Source: Bacteroidota bacterium (lineage in GTDB: Bacteria > Bacteroidota > Bacteroidia > Cytophagales > Cyclobacteriaceae). From it: a stretch of 64,000 bases of DNA. Made by a program: the position numbers and the translations under genes. Position 1 is the stretch's first letter. Each line of letters begins with the position of its first letter. The stretch spans positions 1 to 64,000 of the forward strand of contig JAEZGH010000095.1 of assembly GCA_023417065.1 (NCBI GenBank), written 5' to 3'. Below the pieces are notes generated by a model, which was not told the DNA's origin, did no database searches, and saw nothing but the letters and a program-made list of their open reading frames with translations. This document shows, in pieces, positions 25,492 to 33,892 of the stretch.

Positions 25492-26544
25492 ATGACCGTG
25501 TTTTTCAACACTTTAAGCCGTTTTAGCCGAGTCTTTTCAAGCGTCCTTTTGATTTTGCTTTTGTCCTTTCCGGCGTTGGCTCAGCAGGAGTCGTCGAAGG
25601 ATATGGATACGCATGAAACATCGAGCGAAGAGAAGTTCGATGCCGGGGAGGTTATCATCCATCACGTACTTGACGACCACGTCTGGCACTTCTTCGACGG
25701 CCACGGCGGAACCCTGTATCTGCCCGTAATCGTCTATTCTGAAGAAAAAGGCCTCGATATATTTTCATCCGCAAGATTTTACGACGAGCACCACAACCTC
25801 GTTCCGTACGAAGGGTATACCCTCGAACACAATCATATCTACCTTAACGGAAAACAGGTTTTCGATCTTTCGATTACCAAGAACGTTGCAATGCTTCTTA
25901 TCAATGCGACGCTGATGGTGATCGTTTTCCTTTCGGTAGCGCGTGCCTATAAACGCAATTCCGGCAAGGCACCCAAGGGGCTCCAATCGCTCATTGAACC
26001 TGTCATCATTTTTGTGCGCGATGAAGTGGTAAAGCCCAATATCGGTCATGGATATGAGAAGTACATGCCGTACCTGTTGACCCTGTTCTTCTTCATTCTG
26101 TTTGGGAACATTCTGGGGCTGCTTCCCGGCGCGGCTAACCTCACGGGAAACATCGCCGTGACCTTTACCCTCGCATTTATCAGCTTCCTTGTGACCAACT
26201 TCAGTGGGAACAAAGCATATTGGTCGCATATTTTCTGGACACCGGGTGTACCCCTGCCGCTTCGGATCGTTATTCTGCCTGTTGAAATCCTTGGAATTTT
26301 CACCAAGCCAATTTCACTGATGGTTCGTTTGTTCGTGGCCATCACCGCCGGGCACATTGTAATTCTGAGTTTGATTGCATTGACGTTCATATTCCAAAGC
26401 TATCTGGTGGGTATTGCATCGTCGGTGGTTGTGTTGTTTATCAATTTGATTGAATTGTTGGTTGCGGGGATTCAGGCGTACGTATTCACGCTGTTTACGT
26501 CGTTGTACATCGGTATGGCAACGACTGATCACGACCATCATTAA
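25492..26544 (+). CDS. atpB: F0F1 ATP synthase subunit a
   Basis: At 350 aa this is longer than the E. coli protein because of an N-terminal extension that is common in Bacteroidota: a signal peptide (cleavage after ALA, residue 30) and an extracytoplasmic His-rich segment (HHVLDDHVWHFFDGHGG). The membrane part begins near residue 140. The essential Arg is Arg279 in LMVRLF, and AGH (His288) takes the place of AGE in E. coli. Subunit a forms the proton half-channels next to the c-ring. It starts an atpB-E-F-H-A-G operon; atpD and atpC are not in the window, which is usual for this phylum. Confidence 0.96.
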   Translation: MTVFFNTLSRFSRVFSSVLLILLLSFPALAQQESSKDMDTHETSSEEKFDAGEVIIHHVLDDHVWHFFDGHGGTLYLPVIVYSEEKGLDIFSSARFYDEHHNLVPYEGYTLEHNHIYLNGKQVFDLSITKNVAMLLINATLMVIVFLSVARAYKRNSGKAPKGLQSLIEPVIIFVRDEVVKPNIGHGYEKYMPYLLTLFFFILFGNILGLLPGAANLTGNIAVTFTLAFISFLVTNFSGNKAYWSHIFWTPGVPLPLRIVILPVEILGIFTKPISLMVRLFVAITAGHIVILSLIALTFIFQSYLVGIASSVVVLFINLIELLVAGIQAYVFTLFTSLYIGMATTDHDHH

Positions 26545-26579
26545 TAAGAACTTTTGTTTCACTTTAATTATATACAGTT

Positions 26580-26825
26580 ATGCTTTTAGCAATTTTATTG
26601 GACATCGCTTACGCAGTAATGGGTGCTGGTATCGGTGCTGGACTTGTAGCAATTGGCGCTGGTCTTGGTATCGGTAAAATCGGTGCATCTGCTATGGAAG
26701 GGATGGCCCGTCAGCCTGAAGCTTCTGGAAAGATCCAGGGAGCGATGCTGATCATTGCGGCTCTTATCGAGGTTGCGGCTCTGTTCGGACTCGTTATCTG
26801 TCTGCTGATCTCATTCAAGGCGTAA
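26580..26825 (+). CDS. atpE: F0F1 ATP synthase subunit c
   Basis: The 81 aa protein is a two-helix hairpin with the conserved loop ARQPEA (43-48). The ion-binding carboxylate is Glu64 in ALIEVAAL. The Na+ ligands of Na+-type c subunits are missing: the position of Gln32 of Ilyobacter tartaricus is Ile, and Glu64 is followed by Val instead of Ser/Thr. That predicts a proton-driven enzyme. A strong hairpin with a T7 tail follows directly (26831-26868), as if to set the high c-subunit dose. Confidence 0.97.
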   Translation: MLLAILLDIAYAVMGAGIGAGLVAIGAGLGIGKIGASAMEGMARQPEASGKIQGAMLIIAALIEVAALFGLVICLLISFKA

Positions 26826-26830
26826 AACCT

Positions 26831-26868
26831 GAACCTGGCTTACGATGGGTAAACCAGGTTCTTTTTTT
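26831..26868 (+). terminator. Intra-operon hairpin with T-run after atpE
   Basis: Stem GAACCTGG (26831-26838) / CCAGGTTC (26854-26861) with an inner TTAC (26840-26843) / GTAA (26849-26852), followed by seven T. It has the form of an intrinsic terminator but lies inside the atp operon, 25 bp before atpF. A partial terminator or an mRNA 3-prime-end stabiliser would raise subunit c over the other subunits. Confidence 0.75.
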
Positions 26869-26893
26869 GAACATTCGTAACAACTAGAACAAT

Positions 26894-27388
26894 ATGGAAC
26901 TGCTAACCCCTGGTTCGGGTCTGATTATCTGGCAATTGATCATCTTCGTTGCCCTGTTTATTTTTCTCGCCAAGTTCGCCTGGAAGCCTATCCTGTCTTC
27001 ACTGAAGGAACGGGAAACTTCTATTCAGCAGGCGCTTGACACCGCTGAGCAAGCAAAACAGGAGATAGCCTTGTTAAAGGCCGACAACGAAAAACTTCTA
27101 AAGGAAGCCCGCGAAGAACGCGAACGCATCATGCGTGAGGCGCGTGAGGCGGCAACCCGGATGAAGGACGAAGCAGTACTCGATGCCAAGAAAAACGCCG
27201 AGAAAATTATCGACGATGCGCGTAATGCCATCAATATCGAAAAGCAGGCTGCACTGAAAGAAGTGAAGGTACAGGTTGCTTTGTTCTCGCTGGAAATCGC
27301 TGAGAAACTGATGAAGAAAAACCTCTCATCAGATAAGGCGCAGCGCGATCTTGTCGAAAGCTATATCAACGAACTTAAGCTTAACTGA
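26894..27388 (+). CDS. atpF: F0F1 ATP synthase subunit b
   Basis: The 164 aa protein has an N-terminal membrane helix (about 8-27, SGLIIWQLIIFVALFIFLAK) with the family feature FAWKPI after it, then a long charged coiled coil rich in Glu, Ala and Lys (to about 140). As a dimer it forms the peripheral stalk that holds F1 through subunit delta. It is 2 bp before atpH, so the two are translationally coupled. Confidence 0.96.
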   Translation: MELLTPGSGLIIWQLIIFVALFIFLAKFAWKPILSSLKERETSIQQALDTAEQAKQEIALLKADNEKLLKEAREERERIMREAREAATRMKDEAVLDAKKNAEKIIDDARNAINIEKQAALKEVKVQVALFSLEIAEKLMKKNLSSDKAQRDLVESYINELKLN

Positions 27389-27390
27389 GT

Positions 27391-27951
27391 ATGACCGAAT
27401 CCAGGGCGGCTTCCCGATATGTAAAGTCTCTGCTGAACCTCGCGGTCGAACAGGGCGCGTTGGAACAGGTGCATAATGATATGCAGACTTTTGCTAATGT
27501 CATCGATCAGAACCGCGAGTTTGCACTGATGGTCCACAATCCGATCATCCGGCACGATAAGAAGCGCGCGATATTTCACCGTCTGTTTGACGGGAAATTT
27601 CACAAGCTCACGCTGGCGATGATGGACCTCATCAGCAAAAAATACAGAGAACCTATCCTCCCGATTATCGCACGTGAATTCCATGCGGCGTATAACCATT
27701 ACAAAGGGATAACAAGAGCCTCGGTTACGACGCCCACACCGATAGACGAGAAACTCCGAGCTGAGTTTAGCGATATGGTTAAAAAGATTTCGAAGCAAGA
27801 TCAGGTAGAACTTGTAGAGAAGGTGGATCCTTCAATTATCGGCGGTTTCATCCTGAAGGTGGGCGATCGTCAGATTGATACATCCATTAAGAGTAAGCTG
27901 AACACGCTTGAGCTTCAGTTCAGCAAGAATCCATATATAAGAGAAATTTAA
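27391..27951 (+). CDS. atpH: F0F1 ATP synthase subunit delta (OSCP)
   Basis: The 186 aa protein has the delta/OSCP layout: an N-terminal helical domain starting with AASRYVKSLLNLAVEQGALE, and a C-terminal part ending in VDPSIIGGFILKVGDRQIDT followed by KLNTLELQF, the family signature (D.S.iGG..v..gd...D.S...kL..L). It joins the stalk b subunits to the top of F1. It lies 51 bp before atpA. Confidence 0.96.
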   Translation: MTESRAASRYVKSLLNLAVEQGALEQVHNDMQTFANVIDQNREFALMVHNPIIRHDKKRAIFHRLFDGKFHKLTLAMMDLISKKYREPILPIIAREFHAAYNHYKGITRASVTTPTPIDEKLRAEFSDMVKKISKQDQVELVEKVDPSIIGGFILKVGDRQIDTSIKSKLNTLELQFSKNPYIREI

Positions 27952-28002
27952 GGGACAAGTCCCGTTAACGAACTAGACAACACTTAACGATTTATAAAAA
28001 TC

Positions 28003-29580
28003 ATGGCAGAAATCAGACCAGATGAAGTATCCGCAATATTGCGTGAACAACTTTCTCAAGCCCGCACGGATGCTCAATTAGAAGAAGTAGGTACCGTTCT
28101 AACTGTTGGTGATGGTGTGGCCAGGATATATGGACTAACACAAGCGCAGGCAGGTGAACTCTTAGTCTTTGAAAACGGCCTTCAGGCGCTGGTGCTGAAC
28201 CTTGAAGAAGATAACGTCGGAGCTGTATTGCTCGGTGACTATAAAGATATCAAAGAAGGTGCTACTGTGAAGCGCACCGGAAAGATCGCTTCCGTTCAGG
28301 TGGGCGATGGTATGCTCGGACGCGTGGTCAACACTTTGGGCCAGCCTGTTGACGGCCGCGGTCCGCTGAAAGGTGATCTTTACGAGATGCCGCTCGAACG
28401 CAAAGCTCCTGGGGTAATCTTCCGTCAGCCGGTAAATGAGCCGCTGCAAACCGGTATCAAGGCGATTGACGCCATGATTCCTATCGGACGTGGTCAGCGC
28501 GAGCTTATCATCGGCGATCGGCAGACTGGTAAGACAGCTGTTGCGATCGATACGATCATCAACCAAAAAGAATTCTACGAAAGAGGCACTCCCGTATACT
28601 GTATCTATGTAGCCGTTGGACAGAAGGCCTCGACGGTTGCCGGCGTTGCTGCTGAGCTTGAGAAAGCCGGTGCATTGCCTTATACAGTTATCGTGTCGGC
28701 ATCAGCATCTGATCCGGCTCCGATGCAGTTCTTTGCTCCTTTCACCGGAGCAGCAATCGGTGAATTCTTCCGCGATACCGGTCGCCCTGCATTGGTTGTT
28801 TATGATGACCTTTCAAAACAGGCTGTAGCTTACCGCGAGGTGTCTCTGCTTCTGAGAAGACCTCCCGGACGTGAAGCTTATCCTGGTGATGTGTTCTATT
28901 TGCACTCTCGCCTTCTGGAAAGAGCTGCGAAGATCATCAGCAACGATGCTATCGCCGCAAACATGAACGACCTGCCGCATTCGATTAAACACCTTGTAAA
29001 AGGAGGCGGATCATTGACTGCCCTCCCGATTATCGAAACTCAGGCAGGTGACGTGTCTGCATATATCCCTACGAATGTGATCTCCATCACTGACGGACAG
29101 ATCTTCCTTGAGACAAACTTGTTCAACTCAGGTATTCGCCCTGCGATCAACGTAGGTATTTCGGTATCACGCGTTGGAGGTTCTGCACAGATCAAGTCGA
29201 TGAAGAAAGTTGCGGGTACGCTGAAGCTGGATCAGGCACAGTTCCGCGAGCTTGAAGCTTTTGCGAAATTCGGATCTGACCTCGATGCGGCAACAAAACT
29301 TACTATCGAACGTGGTCGGAGAAACACTGAAATCCTGAAGCAGGATCAATATGCTCCTGTTCCTGTAGAAGAGCAAATTGCCATTATCACTGCCTCCACA
29401 CGTGGCTTCCTCGACAGAGTACCTGTTCCTCAAGTGAAACAATTTGAGAAGGAGTTTCTTGAACTGATGCGCGGAAGCCATCAGCATGTTCTTGACAATT
29501 TCCGTGCAGGTAAATTTGAAGACGCGGATGTTGAGACCGTGAAGAAAGTTGCGACAGACCTCGCGAAACAATACGCTTAA
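28003..29580 (+). CDS. atpA: F0F1 ATP synthase subunit alpha
   Basis: The 525 aa protein has the three-domain alpha architecture. The P-loop is GDRQTGKT at 171-178; downstream are YVAVGQKAST, ALVVYDDLSKQAVAYREV, LLRRPPGREAYPGDVFYLHS and SVSRVGGSAQIKSMKKVAG with the arginine finger region. It forms the F1 hexamer with beta, whose gene is not in this window. Length is standard. It follows atpH and precedes atpG by 13 bp. Confidence 0.98.
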   Translation: MAEIRPDEVSAILREQLSQARTDAQLEEVGTVLTVGDGVARIYGLTQAQAGELLVFENGLQALVLNLEEDNVGAVLLGDYKDIKEGATVKRTGKIASVQVGDGMLGRVVNTLGQPVDGRGPLKGDLYEMPLERKAPGVIFRQPVNEPLQTGIKAIDAMIPIGRGQRELIIGDRQTGKTAVAIDTIINQKEFYERGTPVYCIYVAVGQKASTVAGVAAELEKAGALPYTVIVSASASDPAPMQFFAPFTGAAIGEFFRDTGRPALVVYDDLSKQAVAYREVSLLLRRPPGREAYPGDVFYLHSRLLERAAKIISNDAIAANMNDLPHSIKHLVKGGGSLTALPIIETQAGDVSAYIPTNVISITDGQIFLETNLFNSGIRPAINVGISVSRVGGSAQIKSMKKVAGTLKLDQAQFRELEAFAKFGSDLDAATKLTIERGRRNTEILKQDQYAPVPVEEQIAIITASTRGFLDRVPVPQVKQFEKEFLELMRGSHQHVLDNFRAGKFEDADVETVKKVATDLAKQYA

Positions 29581-29593
29581 TTAGCATAGACGA

Positions 29594-30481
29594 ATGCCAA
29601 GCTTAAAAGAAGTAAAGAACCGAATTAACTCTGTGGTCAGCACTCAGCAGATCACCAAAGCCATGAAAATGGTGGCGGCTGCGAAACTGAGAAGATCCCA
29701 GGACAGGATTACGCAGCTGCGCCCTTTCGCGCAAAAGCTGAACGCAATCCTGCAAAATCTGTCGGCAGCACAGGCCGATGGAGATTCCGACAACTGGTAT
29801 AGCGAGGTAAGAGAAGGCGGACGTATCCTGATCGTCGCCGTCAGTTCCGATCGCGGGTTGTGTGGTTCTTTTAACAGCAACATCTTTAAAGGCGTAATCC
29901 GTCTGATCGAAGAGAAGTATCAGGCTCAGTTCAAAGCCGGAAAGGTTACGGTTCTTCCGATCGGTAGGAAAGCCGCTGAATATTTCGCGAAGCGCAACGT
30001 CGACGTCGTTGGTGCTTACTCTGCACTCTTCGGCAACCTGACGTTTGATAACGTGGCAAGTGCCGGCGATTTTGTTATCGAGAATTTTAAGAACAGAAAG
30101 TTCGACCGCGTTGAGGTCGTGTATAACGAGTTCAAGAACGTCGCCACACAAATCGTTCGCGCCGAACAAATATTGCCTATCCGCCCTGCGGAACAAAGCA
30201 ACGCTTCTAAAAGTCAGATTGACTATATCTATCAGCCCGAGCAACAGGAAATCCTTCAGGGAATCATTCCCAAGGCAATCAAGATTCAGCTTTTTAAGGC
30301 GCTTCTTGATTCAAATGCTGCAGAGAACGGTGCTCGTATGACGGCGATGGATAAGGCGACAGAAAACGCCGGAGAGCTGTTGAAGGAGCTGCGTCTCACG
30401 TATAACAGAACGCGGCAGGCAGCCATCACAAAGGAAATCCTCGAGATCGTTGGCGGAGCAGAAGCACTCAAGTCTGCTTAG
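29594..30481 (+). CDS. atpG: F0F1 ATP synthase subunit gamma
   Basis: The 295 aa protein is the central rotor shaft. The N-terminus SLKEVKNRINSVVSTQQITK (residues 3-22) with AMKMVAAAKLRRSQ and the C-terminus LLKELRLTYNRTRQAAITKE followed by ILEIVGGAEAL are the two long antiparallel helices typical of gamma. The middle contains VAVSSDRGLCGSFN. It is the last gene of the atp operon here; a terminator follows at 30505-30530. Confidence 0.97.
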   Translation: MPSLKEVKNRINSVVSTQQITKAMKMVAAAKLRRSQDRITQLRPFAQKLNAILQNLSAAQADGDSDNWYSEVREGGRILIVAVSSDRGLCGSFNSNIFKGVIRLIEEKYQAQFKAGKVTVLPIGRKAAEYFAKRNVDVVGAYSALFGNLTFDNVASAGDFVIENFKNRKFDRVEVVYNEFKNVATQIVRAEQILPIRPAEQSNASKSQIDYIYQPEQQEILQGIIPKAIKIQLFKALLDSNAAENGARMTAMDKATENAGELLKELRLTYNRTRQAAITKEILEIVGGAEALKSA

Positions 30482-30504
30482 TCGTGACTAAATCATTATT
30501 TTTG

Positions 30505-30530
30505 AAGTCTCCCGCAAGGGAGACTTTTTT
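30505..30530 (+). terminator. Terminator of the atp operon
   Basis: Perfect 9 bp stem AAGTCTCCC (30505-30513) / GGGAGACTT (30518-30526) with a GCAA tetraloop, running into T's up to 30530. The next gene starts (TTG 30534) only 3 nt beyond, and a -7-like TATTTTTG (30497-30504) lies just upstream. The hairpin may therefore also sit in the leader of the next transcript. Confidence 0.9.
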
Positions 30531-30533
30531 GTT

Positions 30534-31337
30534 TTGAAATGGCCGGGAAAACTATATCGCCTTGCAAACATTCTCAGCATTGACGTTGCCGCCGGCGCAG
30601 CTATCGGCAGCCTCTTCTTTGCAGACTTCTTTGGAATACCTGTTGGCCTGAATGCAATCTCCTGCCTTATCATTTCGGTCTGGCTCATCTACACATGCGA
30701 TCATCTGCTCGACGCGTACAGGTTACAAAGCGATGCTGTTACAGAACGTCATGCCTTTCACCGTCGGAATTTTTCAATCCTCGTCACGGTCGTGCTCGTG
30801 GCCGCAGTGATCGACGTTCTCCTTGTCCTATCGCTGCCACATCTGATCATCCGAAAGGGGCTTTGGCTAAGCGTTCCTGTGATTCTCTATCTGATGTTTA
30901 TTAACCGTATCGCTATCCTCAAGGAACCCGTGGCTGCGGCGATGTATTGCGGAGGTGTGCTCGTCCCTGTCGAGATAGGCTATCCTGTGAACCTTGCAGG
31001 CGAGTTACTCATCGCGCAATTCTATCTGGTCGTCCTGATGAACCTCTTATTGTTCTCGTGGTTTGATGTATCCAAAGACCGCGCTCAGGGAACACACTCG
31101 GGTGTACTCGTCATAGGAAAACGATGGACTGGCGCGATAATCTGGCTTCTCTTCCTTTTGAACTCTGCGATCATGATCACATCGGGAGCCGGCTTGCACG
31201 CTGTTCTTCTGTGGTCTATCGCATCCGGAAACATAGTGCTGTATGTATTCCATCGCACATTCAGCGTAGCTGACAAATTCCGGGTCATCGGCGATGCGCT
31301 GTTTCTGCTACCGGTACTTTCTATCTTCATTTCATGA
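30534..31337 (+). CDS. UbiA-superfamily-like polytopic membrane protein
   Basis: The 267 aa protein has about seven to eight transmembrane helices. Two Asp-rich motifs match the layout of UbiA prenyltransferases: D56xxxD60 in YTCDHLLDAYRLQSD (compare NDxxDxxxD), and DxxxD in SWFDVSKDRAQGTHSG followed by VLVIGKR, like the second UbiA motif and its VxxG tail. The first Asn is replaced by Cys, so it is divergent. UbiA enzymes join prenyl chains to quinone, haem or sugar acceptors; the acceptor here is unknown. The start is TTG, since no ATG is available. Its last 4 nt overlap the methyltransferase gene (ATGA), indicating coupling. Confidence 0.7.
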   Translation: MKWPGKLYRLANILSIDVAAGAAIGSLFFADFFGIPVGLNAISCLIISVWLIYTCDHLLDAYRLQSDAVTERHAFHRRNFSILVTVVLVAAVIDVLLVLSLPHLIIRKGLWLSVPVILYLMFINRIAILKEPVAAAMYCGGVLVPVEIGYPVNLAGELLIAQFYLVVLMNLLLFSWFDVSKDRAQGTHSGVLVIGKRWTGAIIWLLFLLNSAIMITSGAGLHAVLLWSIASGNIVLYVFHRTFSVADKFRVIGDALFLLPVLSIFIS

Positions 31338-31957
31338 CGGAACTCAATCGTTTCGATGGAATATCTACCTGGTATGATTGGCTTGCGCGGACTTTCTCAG
31401 GAAACACTATCCTGAAATCTCAGCTCTCCCTTCTTGAACGTATTCCCCCGCGTAGCCGCGTTTTGATTCTGGGTGGAGGCACGGGTGAAATTCTCCCGTA
31501 CTTGTTTCACGAAGTAAAAGGAATTGAAGTATGGTTCGTCGATGCATCGTCGGCGATGATTAACCGCGCCAGGTCACGCGTCAGTTCTTCGGATAAGATT
31601 CACTTCATACACGGAACACAAAACGACATCCCATCGTCAGCAACATTCGATGTCGTGATGACGTGTTTTTTCCTTGATCTCTTTGGAACGTGTGAACTAA
31701 AAGATGTTATCTCAAAGATCCAGGAACATCTCGGTAGTCGGGGCAAACTTCTTGTGGCCGATTTTGTTTCTGAAACGTTTTGGCACCGGTGGCTTTTGAA
31801 AATGCTCTACGGATTCTTTCTGCTGGCAACACGTCTCAAGAATACATCCCTTCCCGATTGGGAAAATATACTCGTTGAAGAAGGGTTCATTCCGGAAACG
31901 GAAAAACGGTATTATGGCGGGTTTGTCAAGAGCGCCTCTTACCTTCGAAAGCAGTAA
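31334..31957 (+). CDS. Class I SAM-dependent methyltransferase (UbiE-like)
   Basis: The 207 aa protein has motif I VLILGGGTGEILPYL (SAM binding), an acidic residue at the end of the second strand (VWFVDASSAMINRAR), motif post-II FDVVMTCFFLDLF and GKLLVADFV. The N-terminus FDGISTWYDWLARTFSGN resembles the UbiE/MenG-type Y..lA..fs lead. The gene overlaps the UbiA-like gene by 4 nt (ATGA). That pairing suggests that both modify one prenylated or aromatic substrate; this is an inference. A hydrophobic stretch (LLKMLYGFFLLATRL) may touch the membrane. Confidence 0.82.
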   Translation: MTELNRFDGISTWYDWLARTFSGNTILKSQLSLLERIPPRSRVLILGGGTGEILPYLFHEVKGIEVWFVDASSAMINRARSRVSSSDKIHFIHGTQNDIPSSATFDVVMTCFFLDLFGTCELKDVISKIQEHLGSRGKLLVADFVSETFWHRWLLKMLYGFFLLATRLKNTSLPDWENILVEEGFIPETEKRYYGGFVKSASYLRKQ

Positions 31958-31965
31958 TGCCAGGA

Positions 31966-32024
31966 CGTAACTTTTGCGTAACGGCAAATTGCTTTCTACA
32001 GGGGTTCCCCGTATCTTGCGTAAC
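31966..32024. promoter_or_regulatory. Three CGTAAC direct repeats before the PAS histidine kinase gene
   Basis: CGTAAC occurs at 31966-31971, 31977-31982 and 32019-32024, that is with 11 and 42 bp spacing. The second and third are part of a longer TTGCGTAAC. Such phased direct repeats are typical of regulator sites. A TATCTTG (32012-32018) overlaps the third copy and may be a -7 variant. Confidence 0.35.
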
Positions 32025-32068
32025 TACCCTTCTTGTCTTTATGGTTCAAACCTTCCTTGGTTTTTGAT

Positions 32069-33892
32069 ATGCAGGATTTACTTGCCAACATTCCGGTTGT
32101 GCTTTATGAATATCTCCTGTCGAAAGATGATCAGGGAGGTTTCGTTTATCTGAGCGAGTCGGCCTGGAATATCCTGGGGGTGCGTCCTGAGGATGCGATC
32201 AAGGATCCCATGGTGATGAACAGCCTCATCCATCCCGAGGATTACGTGTCTTTTGTTGAATCATCGGAGCGAAGCCTTACAGCGCAAATAGACTGGTACT
32301 GGAATGGTCGCATGATCATCCGCGGTGAAGAACGGTGGGTTGAAATCCGTGCGAATCAGTCATGTAAGGACGATGGATCAATTCTTCGTCGTGGGGTGAT
32401 TCAGGATGTCACAGAGCGAAAGGACCTCTTCAAAGAAGGTGAAATTCGTTATCAGACACTTGTTGAGCGGCTTCCAATCGGTGTTGTCGTTCACAACCAT
32501 GGTAAAATCGTTTTCGCCAACAGTCACGCAAATACTATTCTTGGCGCCTCGCACCCGGATCTGATCGGAACGCATGTGCTGAATTACATATTCCGCGATC
32601 AGCGCGACAAGTTGCTGAACAGAATGAAGGAGGTTGCCGCAGCCCCTTCAGGAATGCTGGAGCAAAAATACATTCGCCTCGACGGCAAGGTCATCGACGT
32701 TGAAGCTTCCGTCTTCCCATTTGTATATAAGGGGACGCCTTCTTTTCAGGTGATATTCCGCGACATCACGGAAAGAAAGCAGGCCGAAATGAAGCTCAAG
32801 AAAAATGAGACGATGTTCCGGCAGTTATTCCAGAATGTTCCCATTGCCGTAGTTCTATTGGACGAGAATGGAAAAGTCAACCTGGTGAATCCCGGGTTTG
32901 AGCAGATGTTTGGGTATGAATGGCGTGAGCTCAGGGGAAAAAATCTCAATGATCACATCGTGCCTGATCACCTCCACAACGAAGGCATCGATCTTAATAA
33001 TCTCATCACGTCGAACAAGGTCGTCAGACTTGAAACGCTTCGCAGACACAAGGATGGCCGGATAGTAAACGTGATCCTTTATGGGGTTCCGATTATGCAG
33101 GAACATCAGATCATCGGTATCTATGGTGTATACATTGATATCACTGATCGTATGAAGGTGGAAGAAGAGTTGAAGATCAGGAACGCCGAGCTCGACAACT
33201 TTGTTTATAAAGTCTCACACGATCTGAGAGCGCCCTTGTCTTCGATTTTAGGACTCGTCAACCTTGCCCGCCTCCCCGGTAACACGGATAACCCGCTGGA
33301 GTATATTGATATCATTGGCACCAAAGTACAGCACCTTGATCATTTCATCGGTGACGTGCTTAGTCATTCAAAGAACCTGAAGATGGAGGTCACTTTGAGT
33401 AAGGTTGACTTTTCACAGGTCATCAATCGAACCTTCAATGACCTGAATTACCTTGAGGGTGCTCATGAGATAAAGAAGTCTGTCAAGGTTGAAGGAGCTG
33501 ATTTCTACAGTGACCCATGGCGTATTTCAGAGATATTCCGAAACCTGATCTCCAACGCGATAAAATACCGCAGGGCGGAGGGAGTTGAATCGGAGGTGAA
33601 CATCAAGGTGCTCGTTGATCAGCATCGTGCTGAGATTGTGTTCGCGGATAACGGCATTGGCATTGACGAGGTGAACCTCAACAGGATATTCGAAATGTTC
33701 TACCGGGCCACCGAGCAGTCAGACGGATCCGGCATTGGTTTATACATTGTCAAAAATGCCGTCGAAAAGCTCGGCGGTCAGATCAACGTTTCAAGTAAGC
33801 CTAACCTTGGAACCCGCTTTCATATTATATTGCCGAACCGTTTAAAAAGCGGTATTACGCGGATTACGCCATTAGTTGTTGAACAAGGATGA
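32069..33892 (+). CDS. Soluble multi-PAS sensor histidine kinase
   Basis: From ATG 32069 the product is 607 aa without membrane segments. Three PAS domains are seen: about 1-115 (ending RGVIQDVTERK), 120-240 (ending FQVIFRDITERKQAE) and 245-365 (ending GVYIDITDRMKVEEE). A HisKA domain follows with His384 in YKVSHDLRAPLSSILG, then an HATPase domain with IFRNLISNAIKYR, FADNGIGID and GSGIGLYIVKNAVEKLGG. It is probably a cytoplasmic sensor of redox, ligand or energy state. No response regulator is adjacent, so its partner is unknown. A TTG at 32033 would add 12 residues. The stop overlaps the next start (ATGA). Confidence 0.92.
   Translation: MQDLLANIPVVLYEYLLSKDDQGGFVYLSESAWNILGVRPEDAIKDPMVMNSLIHPEDYVSFVESSERSLTAQIDWYWNGRMIIRGEERWVEIRANQSCKDDGSILRRGVIQDVTERKDLFKEGEIRYQTLVERLPIGVVVHNHGKIVFANSHANTILGASHPDLIGTHVLNYIFRDQRDKLLNRMKEVAAAPSGMLEQKYIRLDGKVIDVEASVFPFVYKGTPSFQVIFRDITERKQAEMKLKKNETMFRQLFQNVPIAVVLLDENGKVNLVNPGFEQMFGYEWRELRGKNLNDHIVPDHLHNEGIDLNNLITSNKVVRLETLRRHKDGRIVNVILYGVPIMQEHQIIGIYGVYIDITDRMKVEEELKIRNAELDNFVYKVSHDLRAPLSSILGLVNLARLPGNTDNPLEYIDIIGTKVQHLDHFIGDVLSHSKNLKMEVTLSKVDFSQVINRTFNDLNYLEGAHEIKKSVKVEGADFYSDPWRISEIFRNLISNAIKYRRAEGVESEVNIKVLVDQHRAEIVFADNGIGIDEVNLNRIFEMFYRATEQSDGSGIGLYIVKNAVEKLGGQINVSSKPNLGTRFHIILPNRLKSGITRITPLVVEQG

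Noticed and set aside
29603..30244. 213-codon - strand open frame opposite atpG
   Set aside because: It is covered by a well conserved subunit gamma gene and shows no family pattern.
31968..31976. TAACTTTTG as a -7 box
   Set aside because: One T too many between TA and TTTG; it is not an exact box and overlaps the CGTAAC repeats.
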